A stretch of DNA of 64,000 nt. It comes from Henckelia pumila. Lineage: Eukaryota > Streptophyta > Magnoliopsida > Lamiales > Gesneriaceae. Both the position numbers and the translations under genes were made by a program. The stretch spans positions 18,152,622 through 18,216,621 of the forward strand of contig NC_133123.1 of the NCBI RefSeq assembly GCF_033568475.1, written 5' to 3'. This document shows positions 10,720-22,990 of the stretch, in pieces (the first letter of the stretch is position 1; each line of letters opens with the position of its first letter). Below the pieces are notes generated by a model that saw only the letters and a list, made by a program, of their open reading frames with translations, searched no databases and was not told the origin of the DNA.

Positions 10720-13523
10720 GAAAGACGAGATTATGGGAGCTGTCACGGTAGTGTGGGCCGATGGGGTGACGATGAGGGCCGTGATCGCCACTGAGAAAAT
10801 CGACACCATCATCGCGAAGGCCGTCATCGCTTCGACATGCATATGTTTCTTTAGATGGGACCCAAGCCACTAGTAGGCGGAGAGTCAGCTGAAGTGGCCA
10901 AAGATTGGTTGGAGCGTATGGAAGGTTATTTCCGAGTGTTCATACCACCGAGGAACAACATCTGGAGGCAGTGAATTTCCTCCTGGAGGGCCGTGTTTGT
11001 AAATGGTGGAAGTATATTTCAACTCCACTTCTGCAGGAGCGAGGTACGATTACTTGGGCTGGTTTCCGTAATACATTCACGAAGCTGTATTTTCCTCATG
11101 TTCTTCATCATGCCAAGTGTATAGAGCTCTTGTCGCTGAAGCAAGAGATATGTGGATGAATTCCAACAGAAGTTCTTTGAACTCTTACCGTATGGCCCTC
11201 ATATTTACTTCAGTTTCGAGGCGAAGTATGACCACCTACTTTAGTGCCTTAATCAAGAGATCTTTGATCGGGTGTCAGTCTGTGAAGACCCAACGTCCTA
11301 CGTGAGATTGGTGAACCGTTTTCGGCAAGCCGAGATCAATCTACAGCGATATAGGACTATGAATTATGCTCGACCATCTGGTAACTTGGGGCCACGGGCT
11401 CAGTCTTTTAAGAAGTATGCTTCTTCGATTAATTCTTTAGGGTCGGGCAAAGTTAACCGATTTGGTTAGAAGAAGGGGAACTACAATCATTGTAGGAAGA
11501 ATCACCCGAATGAAAAGTGCCATAAAACTACCAAAGCTTGATTCCATTGTGGTTAGATCAAGCATCTCAAGAATAATTGTCCACAGACATGAGGAGGACA
11601 ACCATTTGGTATGGGCTCTCACGCCACAGTGCAGTAGAATTTTTCAGCACAACCAGTGCGAAGATCTAGTCATCAGTCCTATGTAACAAGCAAAGTGTTT
11701 TCCCTCATGCATGATCAGGACTTGGAGGGTAGCGAGAGGATCATTGCATGTACATTTAATTTATGTGGCATACTTGCATTTGTTCTTGTTGATACTGGTG
11801 CATATCATTCCTTCATTTTCCACCATTTTGTGACGAGTCACCATTTACCCTATGTTTCTCTAGACGTATTACTTTCTATTTCTACGCCGAGAGGTCATTC
11901 AGCTTTAGCTAAACAACGTGTGGTGGATTGTCCGTTGGAATTTGAGGCGATGCATTTTGACTGCGAATCTGATGATCTTATCCGTGAAGGATTTTTATTG
12001 TATCTTGATTATCGACGTACGTACCTTGTATCGAGCGACAGTTGATTGATATAAAAAACTTGTGCATTTTCATCCGCAAGGATGTGGTAGTTGGATTTTC
12101 TTCGGAGATGGAGCACGACCCCCGATGTCGTTGGTGTCCGCTCTGAGAGTCTGTCGTGCTTTGGAGTCAGGAGGGGAATGCTACTTTATCTACGCAATTG
12201 ATGCAACTGCTGGTAGTGTGGACATTGAGAACATACCAATTGTCAATGAATTTCCCGATGTTTTCCCTAATGAGATTCCTGATTTTACTCCGATAAGAGA
12301 AGTGGAATTCGGGATCAAGCTTGTGCAAGGAACAACTCCGATTTCTAAAGCTTCGTATCATCTGGATCCATCGGAGATGCGAGAGTTGAAACAAGTACTA
12401 CAAGATCTATTTAAAAGGGGTATATATGTCCTAGTGTGTCCGTGTGGGGAGACCGATTTTGTTTGTCAAGATAAAATATGGAGCTATGCATCTGTGCATC
12501 GATTATCGCCAGTTTAATCAGGTAATCATTAGAAATAAGTACCCATTGTCCCGTATTGATGATTTTTTTGATCAGTTACAGAGTACTTCTGTTTACTCAA
12601 AGATTGATCTGAGATCCGGTTACCACCAAATGAGGATTCGGGATCCAGACATCCCTAAGAAAACATTTCACACCAGGTATGAGCATTATGAGTTCTTAGT
12701 AATGTAATTTAATTTGAATAATGCCCCAGATGTGTTCATGGATTTGATGTAGCATCTCTTCGGGTATTACTTGGACAAGTTTTTTGTAGTCTTCATTGAA
12801 TATATTTTGGTCTACTCGCACGACATGAATGATCATACGAGACATTTTAAGAACGTTTTGCAAAATTTGCATGAGAATCATCTCTATGCGAAATTGAGCG
12901 AGTGTGAATTCTGGATTGATCAAGTGGTTTTCCTTGGTCATGTTATATTCAGTGAAGGGATTTGCCTTGATCCGAGTAAGATTCAGGTTTTACTGAATTG
13001 GCCACGTCCAACGATGGTGGCTGAGATCTGAAATTTTTTGGGACTAGCAGGTTATTATCGACGATTTATTACAAATTTCTCTCAGTTAGCGAGACCCTTG
13101 ACGCAACCCACTCATAAGGAGGTACCATTTGAATGGTCATTAGACTGTGAAGAGAGTTTCGGGGAGCTTCATATGCATTTGAACTCCACGCCGGTATGAT
13201 CTCTACCGTGAGGTTCCGAAGGGTATATTGTATATACCGATCCATCCAAGCCAGTAAGGGGATGTGTTCTAAAGCAGAATGAACATGTTATTGCATATGC
13301 ATCCCGACAGTTGAAGAAACACAAAGAGAATTATCCAGTTCATGATCTGGAACTGGAAGCGATCGTGTTTGCACTTAAGATTTGGCGGCATTACCTCTAC
13401 GGAGAGAGATTGAAGATTTATACTGATCACAAAAGCATGAAGTATATATTTACTCAAGAGGAGTTGAAAATGCACCAAAGAAAATGGATGGATTTTATAA
13501 ACGATTGTGATTGTGAGATCAAG
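10720..13523 (+). pseudogene. gag-PR-RT-RNase H remnant of the outer Ty3 element
   Basis: Translated pieces in several frames show, in order, gag (10860-11470), a degraded zinc knuckle (about 11480-11600), an aspartic protease with LVDTGAYHSF (about 11790), RT with [22 protein letters not shown] and the degraded YxDD segment VVFIEYILVYS (about 12780-12810), and RNase H (CIDYR-type core 12200-13030; [19 protein letters not shown] 13380-13450). Stops and frameshifts occur throughout. The catalytic DD of RT has become EY. The frame stops at the insertion of an LTR at 13524 and resumes after 16467. Confidence 0.85.
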
Positions 13524-13946
13524 TGTAGGGACCCGACTCGGACCACCTACTAATTAACTTATTAAGCATGCAATAAAAGATAAACATAAAATAGTAATCA
13601 AAGCAACGTAAAATATAATATGTTTACAACCAAAACCGACAGTATACAAACAATGAATAAATTCTGAAGTAAAATAGTGTTATACAACCATATCGAATAT
13701 CAGTAACAAAACCCCTGAAAATAGAAATACACCTCGCTGCAACCCCTGGTCCTGCTTTCAGCCCTGCCTCGATCCACTAGCCTCGCCCAATCTGAGCAAT
13801 GCCCCATTGAATGGGATGTCCAAGAAAACACAATAACATGGACGTGAGCGAACTACGCTCAGAGCGTAAGCACGAGTATACAAACCTATTGTGATGCATG
13901 CAAATGACGGGGGGTACTGGTCAATTTCCTAGTCCTGCTCAGTCTA

Positions 13947-15473
13947 TGTAGTAGCTCGAAATTCAAAATAAGTAATTAATTGTCTAAGCATGTTTATAAT
14001 AGTTAAAACATGATTAAGGGATTCTCGGATGTGATTATTAAGTAAAAAATCGGATTCAAGATGTTCGAAAATGGTCTGGACGGTTCCGAGTGTTCAAGCA
14101 ATTCGGAAGGTCCGGACTTGAGCTATGTTTGGTTCGGTGGTTCACAACCCTTCAGAATCTATATTGGAGTTCGGAAGCTCCAATCCTTCGTTCGGAAGAT
14201 TTGAACTTTCCTCGATAAACAGATATGGGTTTCTGATTGGTGATTTTCCAATGGTGCATTCGGAAGCTCCGAACCCATAGTTCGGAAGGTCCAAACTTTG
14301 TCGGCAGCTGTGTTGTCCAATCAGATGACACACGTTCGGTGGATAGAGATCGAAAGCTCCGATTAGGGAGATCGGAAGTTCCAAATAGCGTTCGGCGATA
14401 GATCGGACTTTTCGATCATTTTCTATATGTAGGGAAGCCGAGGCCCTTATTTACTTGCTCATTTCCCTCTCTTCTCTCTCGTTTATTGATTGATTCTTGT
14501 GGGTTCTAGGCTTCGTTTCGTAAGTTAGTCGATAGCGAGGCGCTACCGAGATCGTAGCGGAGTTGTGCCTATTGTTTGGGATCATCGTCATCAAAAGGCT
14601 GACGACAAAATGCAGGTATAATACTAGACTCTGATTAGCTTCTTTGAGTAGTTATTAGTCTAGTTAAAGTCTTTAGTCAGCAATAAATGATATGATGATT
14701 ATCTACTTACAGGCTTGGACTTGAGTACCCGAGTGACTATGTTGCTTGACTAGAGGTACGAACGTACTATCCGAGATATCTTGTTTGATTATGTATATTC
14801 TATGTTTGCATGGTTTATATGATAAGACTTATGTGCATATATTATGTCACGATTATTATGTTGCATGTATTATCATGTTGATCATGTACCTTGATGTTAC
14901 CAGTAGTGAGGTCGCTCAGCCTCGGTTTTATGACTGGATGGTTGGATTCCATGGATTCAGGTACAATTACATACCTCCATGCATCTCTTTCTGGTATGGG
15001 AGCCACTTCTTGATGCAACGGTCCGACGTGCCACATATCATGACGCCATTTATTGAGCAGTGTTTTCCTACTGTGATAGGTTTCTGGTACCCAGTCATTT
15101 ACATTAGCATTCATATCATGTGTATACTCATATCTTTGTGCTGAGTGTTGTTATCGCTCACATCCGTGTATTTTTACTTGGACACTCCCATTCGGTGGGG
15201 AATTTACAGGTTTCCCCGATTTTGGGACCAGAGTGTAGTTGGCGACCAGGGGTTTTGGTCTCAGTTGATGTCCGCAGAGTTAGTTAGGATTGATTCTCTT
15301 GTTCACTGGAATTTCGATTGGGTTGTATATTATCTCGGGTCCAGTTGTTTACCGGTTGTATACTGCCAGATTAGTATTTGTTTTAATTTTTTGTAGTTAT
15401 ATATTATTATTTTTTAAATTTGATTGCATGCTTAGGACTCTGTTAGTAGGTGATTTCGGAGTGAGTCACTACA
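13947..15473 (+). mobile_element. Solo LTR nested in the inverted LTR
   Basis: It starts TGTAGTAGCTCG and ends GAGTCACTACA, 1527 bp, with a perfect target duplication GTCTA (13942-13946 and 15474-15478). About ten divergent copies of a TTCGGAAGCTCCGAA-like unit lie at about 14085-14418. The expected TATA position reads CTATATGTAG. There is no gag or pol. Confidence 0.9.
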
Positions 15474-16140
15474 GTCTAGGCGCCAATGAGTGTATAGTAC
15501 CATCTGGGATCAACTCCGATGGGGACATCTACACACTCGTCGAGGATAACCATAGCCTCAGTCTTCGTTAACACGAAATCTCTCGGTGTTCGATAATATA
15601 ACAAGAATGTTGTGCTAAGCGACCCTACTCAGTTGACTATCTCGAAGGAGATTCGCTCAACATAAATATCCGCATGCAACATAATATATAAAGCAGTAAA
15701 ACATGGATCATGAGACCTAAAATGCAACATATAAACATGAATACTCGCTGAAAATCTCAGTAAGTACTTACGTACCTAGGTAAGTCAGTCCTAGAAGCAC
15801 CAGTCTCGAGTCCAAGCCTACAAGTCAGTAATTATCATGTCACTAAAGCTGGTCTAAAAGCCTTAACTAAGCTAGTAGATACTCATTATTATTAGGGATC
15901 TCGGACTATACATGTTAGACACATTTAGACCTTTGCTACCGAAGGCCCCAACTCTTGAGCACCACTCTGCAGCTCCTCCGGAAGCGCCTCGCTACTGCTT
16001 GGCCCTCGATGGGACTGACCAAAATCCACAAAATATACTGAATTGGAGAGGTAGAAGTGTGATTGTGAGCAAGAAATGAGGCCCTCAGATGGCCTATTTA
16101 TAGGCAATGATCAAAAGTTTTGATCCCTGCATGCATGTCA

Positions 16141-16376
16141 TGTTCCGAACTGCTCTGATCTAAAGGTCCGATCTCCACTTCGAAAAATCCAATCTCATGC
16201 ATGCGATTGCGTGTCCAAACACTGGTGACACGTCACTTAGTGTGCATGACCTAATCTTCGGATGTTCCGATCTCACCCTCAGCTTCCGAGCTGCCTAGCT
16301 TCTGGTTCGGTGCTTCCGAACCCAGTTCGGAGGTTCCGAACTCATTGGTGGTTCCGAAGACTGTTTAGCACATTTC
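16141..16376. repeat. Palindrome-rich tract of the inverted solo LTR
   Basis: Degenerate units such as TTCCGAAC, GGTTCGGTGCTTCCGAACC and GTTCGGAGGTTCCGAAC lie upstream (in minus-strand sense) of the TATA box at 16095-16102. It corresponds to the arrays in the other LTR copies but is strongly eroded. Confidence 0.65.
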
Positions 16377-16579
16377 TGATGCGATTAAACATCTGGTTAA
16401 TTAGGATTATGATTTTTTAATCATGTTTTACCATTTAATCTCGTAAAACAGGGTGCGGGTTACTATATCAAGTACCATCCGGGGTCAGCAAATCTCACAG
16501 CAGATGCTCTGTAGTAGCCCGTGCCCTAATTGAGTAATCAAAGCATTAATGCTAATTAATTGAATTGGGTATTGGACGG

Positions 16580-16849
16580 ATCGGAAGCTCCGAAGGCACG
16601 ATCGGAAGCTCCGAACAGGATCGGAAGCTCCGATGAGAGATCGGAGGCACCGATCGATATTACGTCAGGCATGACGTGTGGTTGGATCGGAAGCTCCGAT
16701 CAGGACCAGAGGCTCCGATCACCCCTATCCGGAGTCATCAAGTGATATTTTGACACGTGGCAGATCAGGATCTTCGGAAGCTCCGATAGCAGGATCGGAC
16801 GTTCCGATCGAGGTTCGAACGTTCCGATCAAGGATCGGAAGTTCCGATC
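16580..16849. repeat. Array of about ten 15-bp palindromes
   Basis: Units of the form ATCGGAAGCTCCGAT (arms ATCGGA and TCCGAT) recur at about 16580, 16600, 16620, 16640, 16686, 16705, 16774, 16795, 16815 and 16835, with variants ATCGGACGTTCCGAT and TTCGAACGTTCCGAT. Spacing is irregular and the array stops 5 bp before the TATA box. Short palindromes just upstream of a promoter suggest protein-binding sites in the LTR U3 region; this role is inferred. Confidence 0.88.
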
Positions 16850-16854
16850 GTTGT

Positions 16855-16862
16855 CTATAAAT
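16855..16862 (+). promoter_or_regulatory. TATA box of the solo LTR
   Basis: TATAAATA follows the palindrome array and precedes a block (AAGGGCTAACGACGGACGAA at about 17021) conserved with the LTR at 36376. It probably marks the U3/R promoter. Confidence 0.75.
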
Positions 16863-17854
16863 AGAAGGCCGAGACTTCACTTTCATTTGCCAATTCCGAG
16901 TTCTCCTTTCCTTTCTAGTCCTTTTGGAGCTGTTCTAGTCTTCTTAGGCTTGGTCCGGAGGTCGGAGAGGCGTTCGGTAGTCGTAGCGGAGTCGTGCCCA
17001 AGTTCTGGAGGCATCGACATCAAAGGGCTAACGACGGACGAAGGTATAGCTTTTGCTCCCTATAAATATTTAGGAGTATGCAATAGCTTAGTTAAGGCTT
17101 TTAGAGCACTTTAATGATAGTAGTATCATTTGGCAGTGTAGAGCAGACTATAGGCGTGGACCTAGAGTTGGTAGAGCTTGCACTGTATTGAGGTACGAAA
17201 GTACTGTTCGAGATATCCTGACTGAGTATGCATGTATTATATGACTGCATGATTTATATGCCATGATATTATGCTGCATTCATTTGCATCTTGCTGTATC
17301 TCCTTCGAGATGTCTGTAGTAGGGTTGTACCCTATCCTGTTAGTGGATGGACTTCCATCGATTTGGGTCCGGCGTATCCACGATTATCTCGGTATGGGAG
17401 CCACCTCCTGAAGCGACGGCACAGCGTGCTACATACCAGGGCCCGGTCTGTCTCTGTTATCTGATCATTGACCTCGAGTCTATAGGGAGTTCACTTTGCA
17501 TGCATGTATACTCATACTCTCGCACTGAGCGTTTTATGCTCACGTCTCGTACTCTGTATTTTCTGGACACCCTATTCCATGGGGCAGGTTTGCGATTGGA
17601 CGAGGAGGGTGGATCCAGGAGGGGCTAATCAGTGGTTGGCCAGCTGGAGCTTCGCTTAGGTTTTACTACTGTTGTTTGGGTTTTATACAGCTATTCGATT
17701 TGGTTGTATATTATTTGGATAAAGTTATAGATTCCTTTACTTGGAATTGTATAATGTTTATGGTTTCCGCAGTTTTATTCTGATATCTGTTTTATTAAGT
17801 TAAATTGCATGCCTAAGTTCTGTTTAGTAGGTGATCCGGGTAAGGGTCACTACA

Positions 17855-18650
17855 TGCTCTTAGTCGCAAGATAAGACTATTTGGTATCCAAACCATTGTG
17901 GTTACCAATACAATCCAGGAGTGTCATTCGATGAGATTTCACTTCCGACACAAGAAATGGATGAAGAGTTCTAGGGTATTTAGAATCCTATCCAAACCAG
18001 CTTTGTATGCCAAGATAAGAGAAGCTCAGTTTTCTTACTCGAAAATGCAAAAGTTAACTAGGCAAGCTAACAGACCTAGCTTCGCATTTCAGACAGACGA
18101 AACTTTGTGTTTGTCAGGAAAGATTGTAGTACCATGAGATGCTGATATGAGAAATGAATTATAGCCTAGACTCATCGGAGGAAGCTAAGCATCCACCCGG
18201 GAAGCACAAAAATATATAAGGATCTGATACTCTATTATGGTGAAAAGACATAAAGCGTGATATTTATCAATATGCAATCAGGTGCTTGGTATGTCAGCAT
18301 ATTAAGGCTGAACACCGAAGACCAGGAGGTTTACATCTTAGCCTACCAATTCTCGAATGAAAATAAGAAAATATCACGATCGAATTTTTAACCCATTTGC
18401 CATCGTCATCTAAGAATTATGATGTCATCTGGGTATTGGTGAATAAACTCACCAGGTTAGAGCAATTTTTTTCCATAACCAAAATTACACATTTGATCAT
18501 ATGAATCGTTATATATCCAAAAAATAATATGATTGCATAGTTTATTCGTGGACATTGAGTGACTAAGATCCCAATTTTTTGAGGTTGTGCTTGGATTGAA
18601 GTATTTAAAATCAATGGATTTCGATTATAATTTTAGTGTTAACAATGAAA
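17855..18650 (+). pseudogene. Integrase remnant of the outer Ty3 element
   Basis: Starting with SRKIRLFG, it is readable as AKIREAQFSYSKMQKL and DETLCLSGKIVVP (17898-18137), then a degraded H-H-C-C finger (C and QHIKAEHRRPGGLH, about 18285-18330) and a worn catalytic core to about 18650, including an SD-stop-DPNF trace of SDRDPRF. Many stops. No 3' end of the element follows. Confidence 0.75.
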
Positions 18651-19360
18651 CATAGAGAAATCTCAAATTCATAACTTGTAATTATTTACACATTACTTAA
18701 ATGGATTAAAAAAATTCTAAATCACCACTTTATTAGATGAATTTAAAATCCATACTAACTACCATAAATTACCATATAAATATAAAAAAAATAGATTTGA
18801 TATTTGTAATACTACTTCTCTAAACAAGAAAACATGCATTTAAAATCTATAAATTTGAAATACTTCTTTTTAGCGGAGCCTATGAAAAATTGGGAAATTC
18901 GGAGTTATTACTGCATTTACGAAGGGATAAGATTTGAGACAGATCTTCATCTAGGATGCCGCGTGTTACGCCATTAACAACCTTAATCCTTAAGTAAATC
19001 ACGCAGTGTGAAACCCATTTTTCAAAGGATAACCACGACCTTCTAGATTTCCCATTTTTATTTTTAATTTGTAATTTAATTTAATAAGAATCCCCACTAC
19101 CACTTCACTGTCGCAGTTTCACTTCCCCCACTCTACCAAAACCGCGTTTATGTTGTCACCAATTTACCTCTACTCTTACACGTCATCTCCTTTTCCTCGA
19201 AATTTCCAGTTTTTCTTCTCAATATATACTATTCTTCCTGTTTCTTGATTTTCCCCAACAATCCCATTTCGTCAAGTTTGCTTCTTTCTTTCTTGGTTTA
19301 ATAATAATAATTCATTTCATTCGATCTACTTCCGGGTTTTCTGATTTTACCTTCGGTGGA
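18651..19360 (+). promoter_or_regulatory. Upstream region of the DCD gene with probable TATA box
   Basis: Non-coding. A TATATA at 19223-19228 lies 133-138 bp before the ATG in a pyrimidine-rich context (19190-19300), a plausible core promoter and 5' UTR. The rest is AT-rich without recognised features. Confidence 0.45.
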
Positions 19361-21068
19361 ATGGAGAGCAATCAGTCTTCCTTTTGGCAGTTCAGCGATA
19401 ATCTTCGTCGTCAGACTGATAATTTGTCCAATATCTCGCTGAATGATTCGATTTGGAGTACTGGGTATGCAGCTAAGCGCCCGGCCGCCGAGCGCCGGAA
19501 CTTTGATTTCCGCAACGGCGGTGACGCGGGGTCGCCGTTGGAGCTGGTCAACGATATCGAATCGGATCTCGAAAGGTTGAATCTTGGGTTCATTAACGAG
19601 GGGTGGAAGGCTCCGGCTCCGATTAAGGACAACGTTTCCGGGTTCGGAGCTCCGGTGAACAACTTCGGGTACACCAACGACGACTGGAAATCCCCGATCA
19701 ACGCCGATCTTCCTCGGTTGAGAGGGTTCAACGACACCATCTCCGGGTACGGGTTCAGCAACGATGTGTGGAAAGGTCCCCTCAACGACGACGTATCCGG
19801 GTTCGGATCCAAATCCGGCCTGCACGGCGGGTTCAACAAGGTGATTTATCCCACCACCCCATCTCTAAATCTCAAGAGTTACAACAGAGGGAAGGGCCAT
19901 TTCATCAACAACGTTGTGGTGAACGGCAAGGTGGCTAAGGGCGTCGGGAAGAACGAAGAGGAGCTGGCTTACGGAAAAAACGTGAAGAAGAACAAAGTTA
20001 ACAAGGAAAATACTGGGAATGGTAACGGGGAGAACAAGAATGGCGTGGACAAGAGATTCAAGACTCTGCCCCCGGCGGAGGCTTTGTCGAGAAATGAAAC
20101 CATTGGAGGCTATATCTTTGTCTGCAACAATGATACCATGGCTGAGAATCTGAAAAGGCAACTCTTCGGTATGTTCCTAATGATTTATTAGCTTATATTT
20201 GTGGGATTTTGAGATTTTTCGTTTGCTCCCTTCGAGTTCAATGAATTGGTGTGGTCGATTTTATTTAGGATGAAAATTATTTGTGAAAGTTGAATTGGTT
20301 TCATACGAGTGATTCAGATAGAAAGAACTTTAGAATTTGAATGAGTTTGATTTAGTTTCTTGAATACGGATGCCTCTCAATTAGTGGGATATTTACTGTG
20401 GAAACTTCTCTCATCTGCAAATTTGTTCTTGAAATGAAACATTATTGTGTTCTTGGTTCTCTAACGGTCTTGTTTCCAGGTTTGCCTCCCCGCTACCGTG
20501 ACTCGGTCCGTGCAATAACTCCAGGATTACCCCTCTTCCTGTACAACTACTCGACCCATCAACTCCATGGAATCTTCGAGGTTCGTCTTGTGGAAATTGA
20601 GACTGGATCCACTGATTGGTTTTCTTGTTTATTGTGGCCTGATTTGTGGATTAATTGTGCAGGCTGCGACATTTGGTGGATCTAACATCGACCCAACAGC
20701 TTGGGAGGACAAGAAAAACCCCGGCGAATCGCGGTTTCCTGCTCAGGTTTGGTCCGGCAACAATGCCATTTTAAAGAAACATAGCAAAAACATGTTTATT
20801 TAGAGAGAACTCAATGTTATATATTTGCGTGCAGGTTCGAGTCATCACTAGGAAGATTTGTGAACCTCTGGAGGAGGATTCGTTCAGGCCAATCCTCCAC
20901 CATTACGATGGTCCTAAGTTCCGTCTTGAACTGAGCGTACCCGAGGTGAATATGCTTTCCCATTTCGCGTATTCAAGAACTTTATTATATGAATTGGCCT
21001 AACATTCATGCGGTTCCAACTTGCAGGCGCTATCCCTCTTAGACATTTTTGCAGAAATCGATGCTTGA
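19361..21068 (+). CDS. NRP: DCD-domain N-rich protein (NRP/B2 type)
   Basis: Five exons with GT-AG introns: 19361-20168, 20480-20580, 20663-20746, 20835-20945 and 21027-21068, coding for 381 residues in one frame. The N-terminal two thirds are Asn/Gly-rich and hold three imperfect repeats around ND-x-WK-x-P (residues about 78-150). A basic Lys/Asn stretch follows (about 205-232). The C-terminal DCD (development and cell death) domain runs from about 248 to the end: GGYIFVCNNDTM, GLPPRYRDSV, ITPGLPLFLYNY, HGIFE, GESRFPAQVRV, EEDSFRPILHHYDGPKFRL. Soybean NRP-A/NRP-B and carrot B2 have this layout; NRPs act in ER-stress and osmotic-stress cell-death signalling. The reading frame and splice sites look intact, so it is probably functional. 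The next gene lies 9 kb away. Confidence 0.95.
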
Positions 21069-22259
21069 AAGTGTGAGGGTGACGAAAACGCAGTATACAT
21101 GCTACGGTATATTATGAAAATAAACGAAGATCGGAGTAAAGGGGGCAGCGTAAGTTTTTGCTCGAGTTCGAGATGGCGAGAAGAACTAGTAGGATACAGC
21201 AGTTTATGTAAATAGAGATACAATGTTGCAATGTGGGGAGAGTTTGGGGATGGAATGTCACAGCTCCCCTCCTGTTATATCTGGATCAAGATTATATCGG
21301 TGTAATCGTCTGTAATTTTTTTTTATGTTTCTTTGTAGTAAATACATGATGAGGAAACTTTATACATCTATTATACCCGTTACAGTTGCATCCTTTGTGA
21401 TTAGACTGAGATTTACGAATAATGCACAAAAATTCAATCAATATTTGTTGCGAGGACATTTCTTGTTAGGTGACTTCATCATTTCATGTATCTTTTTTCG
21501 TGATATTTGTTGATTTGGTTTATATATTTGGAGTGAAATCATTTTTTTTAACGTTGAAAGTAATATATTTTTTTTGAATAGTGTCAAATAAGAGATTTGT
21601 TAAATGTGCATAGCTTTTGTGATTTGATACTTAGGTATAAGTCAAGGATGGGATAAATAATATATTGTATTAAAAAATAAATTAGAAATGATAGTTAATA
21701 TAATATTTGATTTGATTGATAGATTATAGTATGTTTGATTTGATTTATTAAATTTTATATAAGAATAATAAATTATCATTTTGATCTTTTAATAATTAAT
21801 AAAATATGGATATTATTATTTATAAATGGTAATGTAGTAATTTAAATTTAATAATTTAATTGATATATGATAAATAATTAATGATATAACGATGTAAGAT
21901 ATATAATTAATTGATGGATAAAAAATATGACAAAAAAAATGTGAGATGAAATAAAATAAATTATACATAGATTAATAATATGATAAAACAAACGATACCT
22001 TAGTATATGCCTTGTGGTACCTTGGGATTACTTCAAGGTTAAATAAGATGAGTAAAATTAACATGTTTAAGACTCCCGATTGGATAAAGAGTAAGCTATT
22101 TTGACTGTAAACTGGTCAGTGAACAAAGTGCACAATATGGCTATGAGCTCGACGATTTTTGGGCAAATTCTTTCTGGTTGTCAAATTTTGTGTCCTTTTC
22201 GATAAATTTTTGTTCTTGTAAATAACTGCAAAATAAGGATTCGATTTTAATTTGATTTC
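21069..22259. other. DCD gene 3' region and AT-rich intergenic DNA
   Basis: The first roughly 270 bp are probably the 3' UTR (T-run near 21320, GTAGTAAATACATG near 21337). Beyond that the DNA is AT-rich with no credible ORF or repeat boundary. Confidence 0.4.
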
Positions 22260-22262
22260 TTA

Positions 22263-22987
22263 GGGCATCTCCAGCGGTATTCTCCATTTTGGAGTACTTT
22301 ATTCTCCAAAATACTACTATTTAATTCTCTATTTCAAAAATATTCTCCAACCCATATTCTTTATTTTTAATAAGATTCTCTATTTTATTATTTTTAATTC
22401 TAAATTTATTTAACAAAAAAAACAATATTAAAATAAATAAACTAAATTAAAGATGACTCGATTATGTTTTAAATTATCAGTACTTTGTCTTTTAATGATT
22501 TCTTATTTTCTTATATTTTAATGTGATTGCATGTTTATTTCAAGTTATTTAATTTGATTTCAGTTCGTGATCAAGTATGTAATATATTTTTTAAGCACGA
22601 TCTTGTTTAATTATTATTATTATTTTTTGTCTTCAATATAATTTAATTAGAATAAATAAATAAGAATAAAACATTGATTGCATTTAAAAAAAACACCCAA
22701 AAAAAATAAATTAAATAAAAGGATTGAAATGAACAAATATATATATATAATTGAACCAAAAAATAATTCACAAAATACATAAGGATTAAATTGCTATTTT
22801 ATACAATGGCATTTGTGTAAATAAAACCACACTCCATATTCATACTCTATATCTACAGTGATTCTCCAAATTTGGAGAATCACTGTAGCCATCTCTATTT
22901 TGAAGAACCAAAATAAAGATGGGTTGGAGTGAGTTGTCTTCTCCATTTTGGAGAGATATTCTCCAAAATGGAGAAGGGCTGCTGCCC
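22263..22987. mobile_element. PIF/Harbinger-like MITE
   Basis: Ends GGGCATCTCCAGC and (inverted) GGGCAGCAGCCC, each followed inside by TTCTCC tracts, with the trinucleotide duplication TTA on both sides (22260-22262 and 22988-22990). It is 725 bp with no coding capacity. It holds several inverted TCTCCAAAATGGAGA-type blocks and a perfect 36-bp palindrome at 22853-22888. A second similar end (GGGCAACTACAATCGG) starts at 22991, sharing the TTA, but its far end is not clear. Confidence 0.6.
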
Positions 22988-22990
22988 TTA

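Larger units (their letters stand above)
13524..16467 (-). mobile_element. Solo LTR, reverse orientation, itself interrupted
   Basis: On the minus strand it begins near TATAGTAACCCGCACCC and ends GGTCCCTACA, so it is an inverted relative of the LTRs at 13947-15473, 16510-17854 and 36376-37691. The duplication TCAAG flanks it (13519-13523 and 16468-16472). Its length without the nested LTR is about 1.41 kb. No internal domain remains, which fits LTR-LTR recombination. A minus-strand TATAAATA (16095-16102) with a palindrome-rich tract just upstream (about 16141-16376) matches the layout of the other copies. The left half is 13524-13946 and the right half 15474-16467. Confidence 0.85.
16510..17854 (+). 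mobile_element. Solo LTR splitting the RNase H/integrase junction
   Basis: A 1345-bp LTR with ends TGTAGTAGCCCG and GGGTCACTACA and a perfect duplication TGCTC (16505-16509 and 17855-17859). The outer element reads through to ADAL before it and SRK after it, so the insertion cut the conserved ADALSRK segment. A palindrome array and TATA box (16855-16862) are present. From about 17030 on it is very close to the copy at 36376-37691. Confidence 0.93.
541..18650 (+). mobile_element. Decayed Ty3/gypsy element with nested insertions
   Basis: This old LTR retrotransposon hosts most of the first 18 kb. Its 5' LTR is visible as 541-877 and 10194-10641, split by a younger element. A primer site resembling initiator tRNA-Met (TGGTATCATAGC) follows at about 10645. 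Gag-pol runs from 10720 to about 18650 with many stops and frameshifts, and is interrupted at 13524-16467 and 16510-17854 by solo LTRs. The integrase fades out near 18650 and no 3' LTR follows, so the element is 3'-truncated. RT and integrase text resembles the chromovirus (Tekay/Del) type. LTR homology to the solo LTRs is visible in the TGCTCA-type blocks and in the end ATTGCATGCTTA...GTCACTA. Confidence 0.75.

Noticed and set aside
14746-15571. ORFs of 83-132 codons in the nested solo LTR
   Set aside because: They lie fully inside LTR sequence, overlap each other on both strands and are not kept in sister LTRs.
16580-16849. CRISPR-like array
   Set aside because: Short degenerate palindromes with irregular spacing in a plant LTR; no cas genes and not a prokaryotic sequence.
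18417-18614. Minus-strand ORF of 65 codons
   Set aside because: It overlaps the decayed integrase on the plus strand and has no domain.
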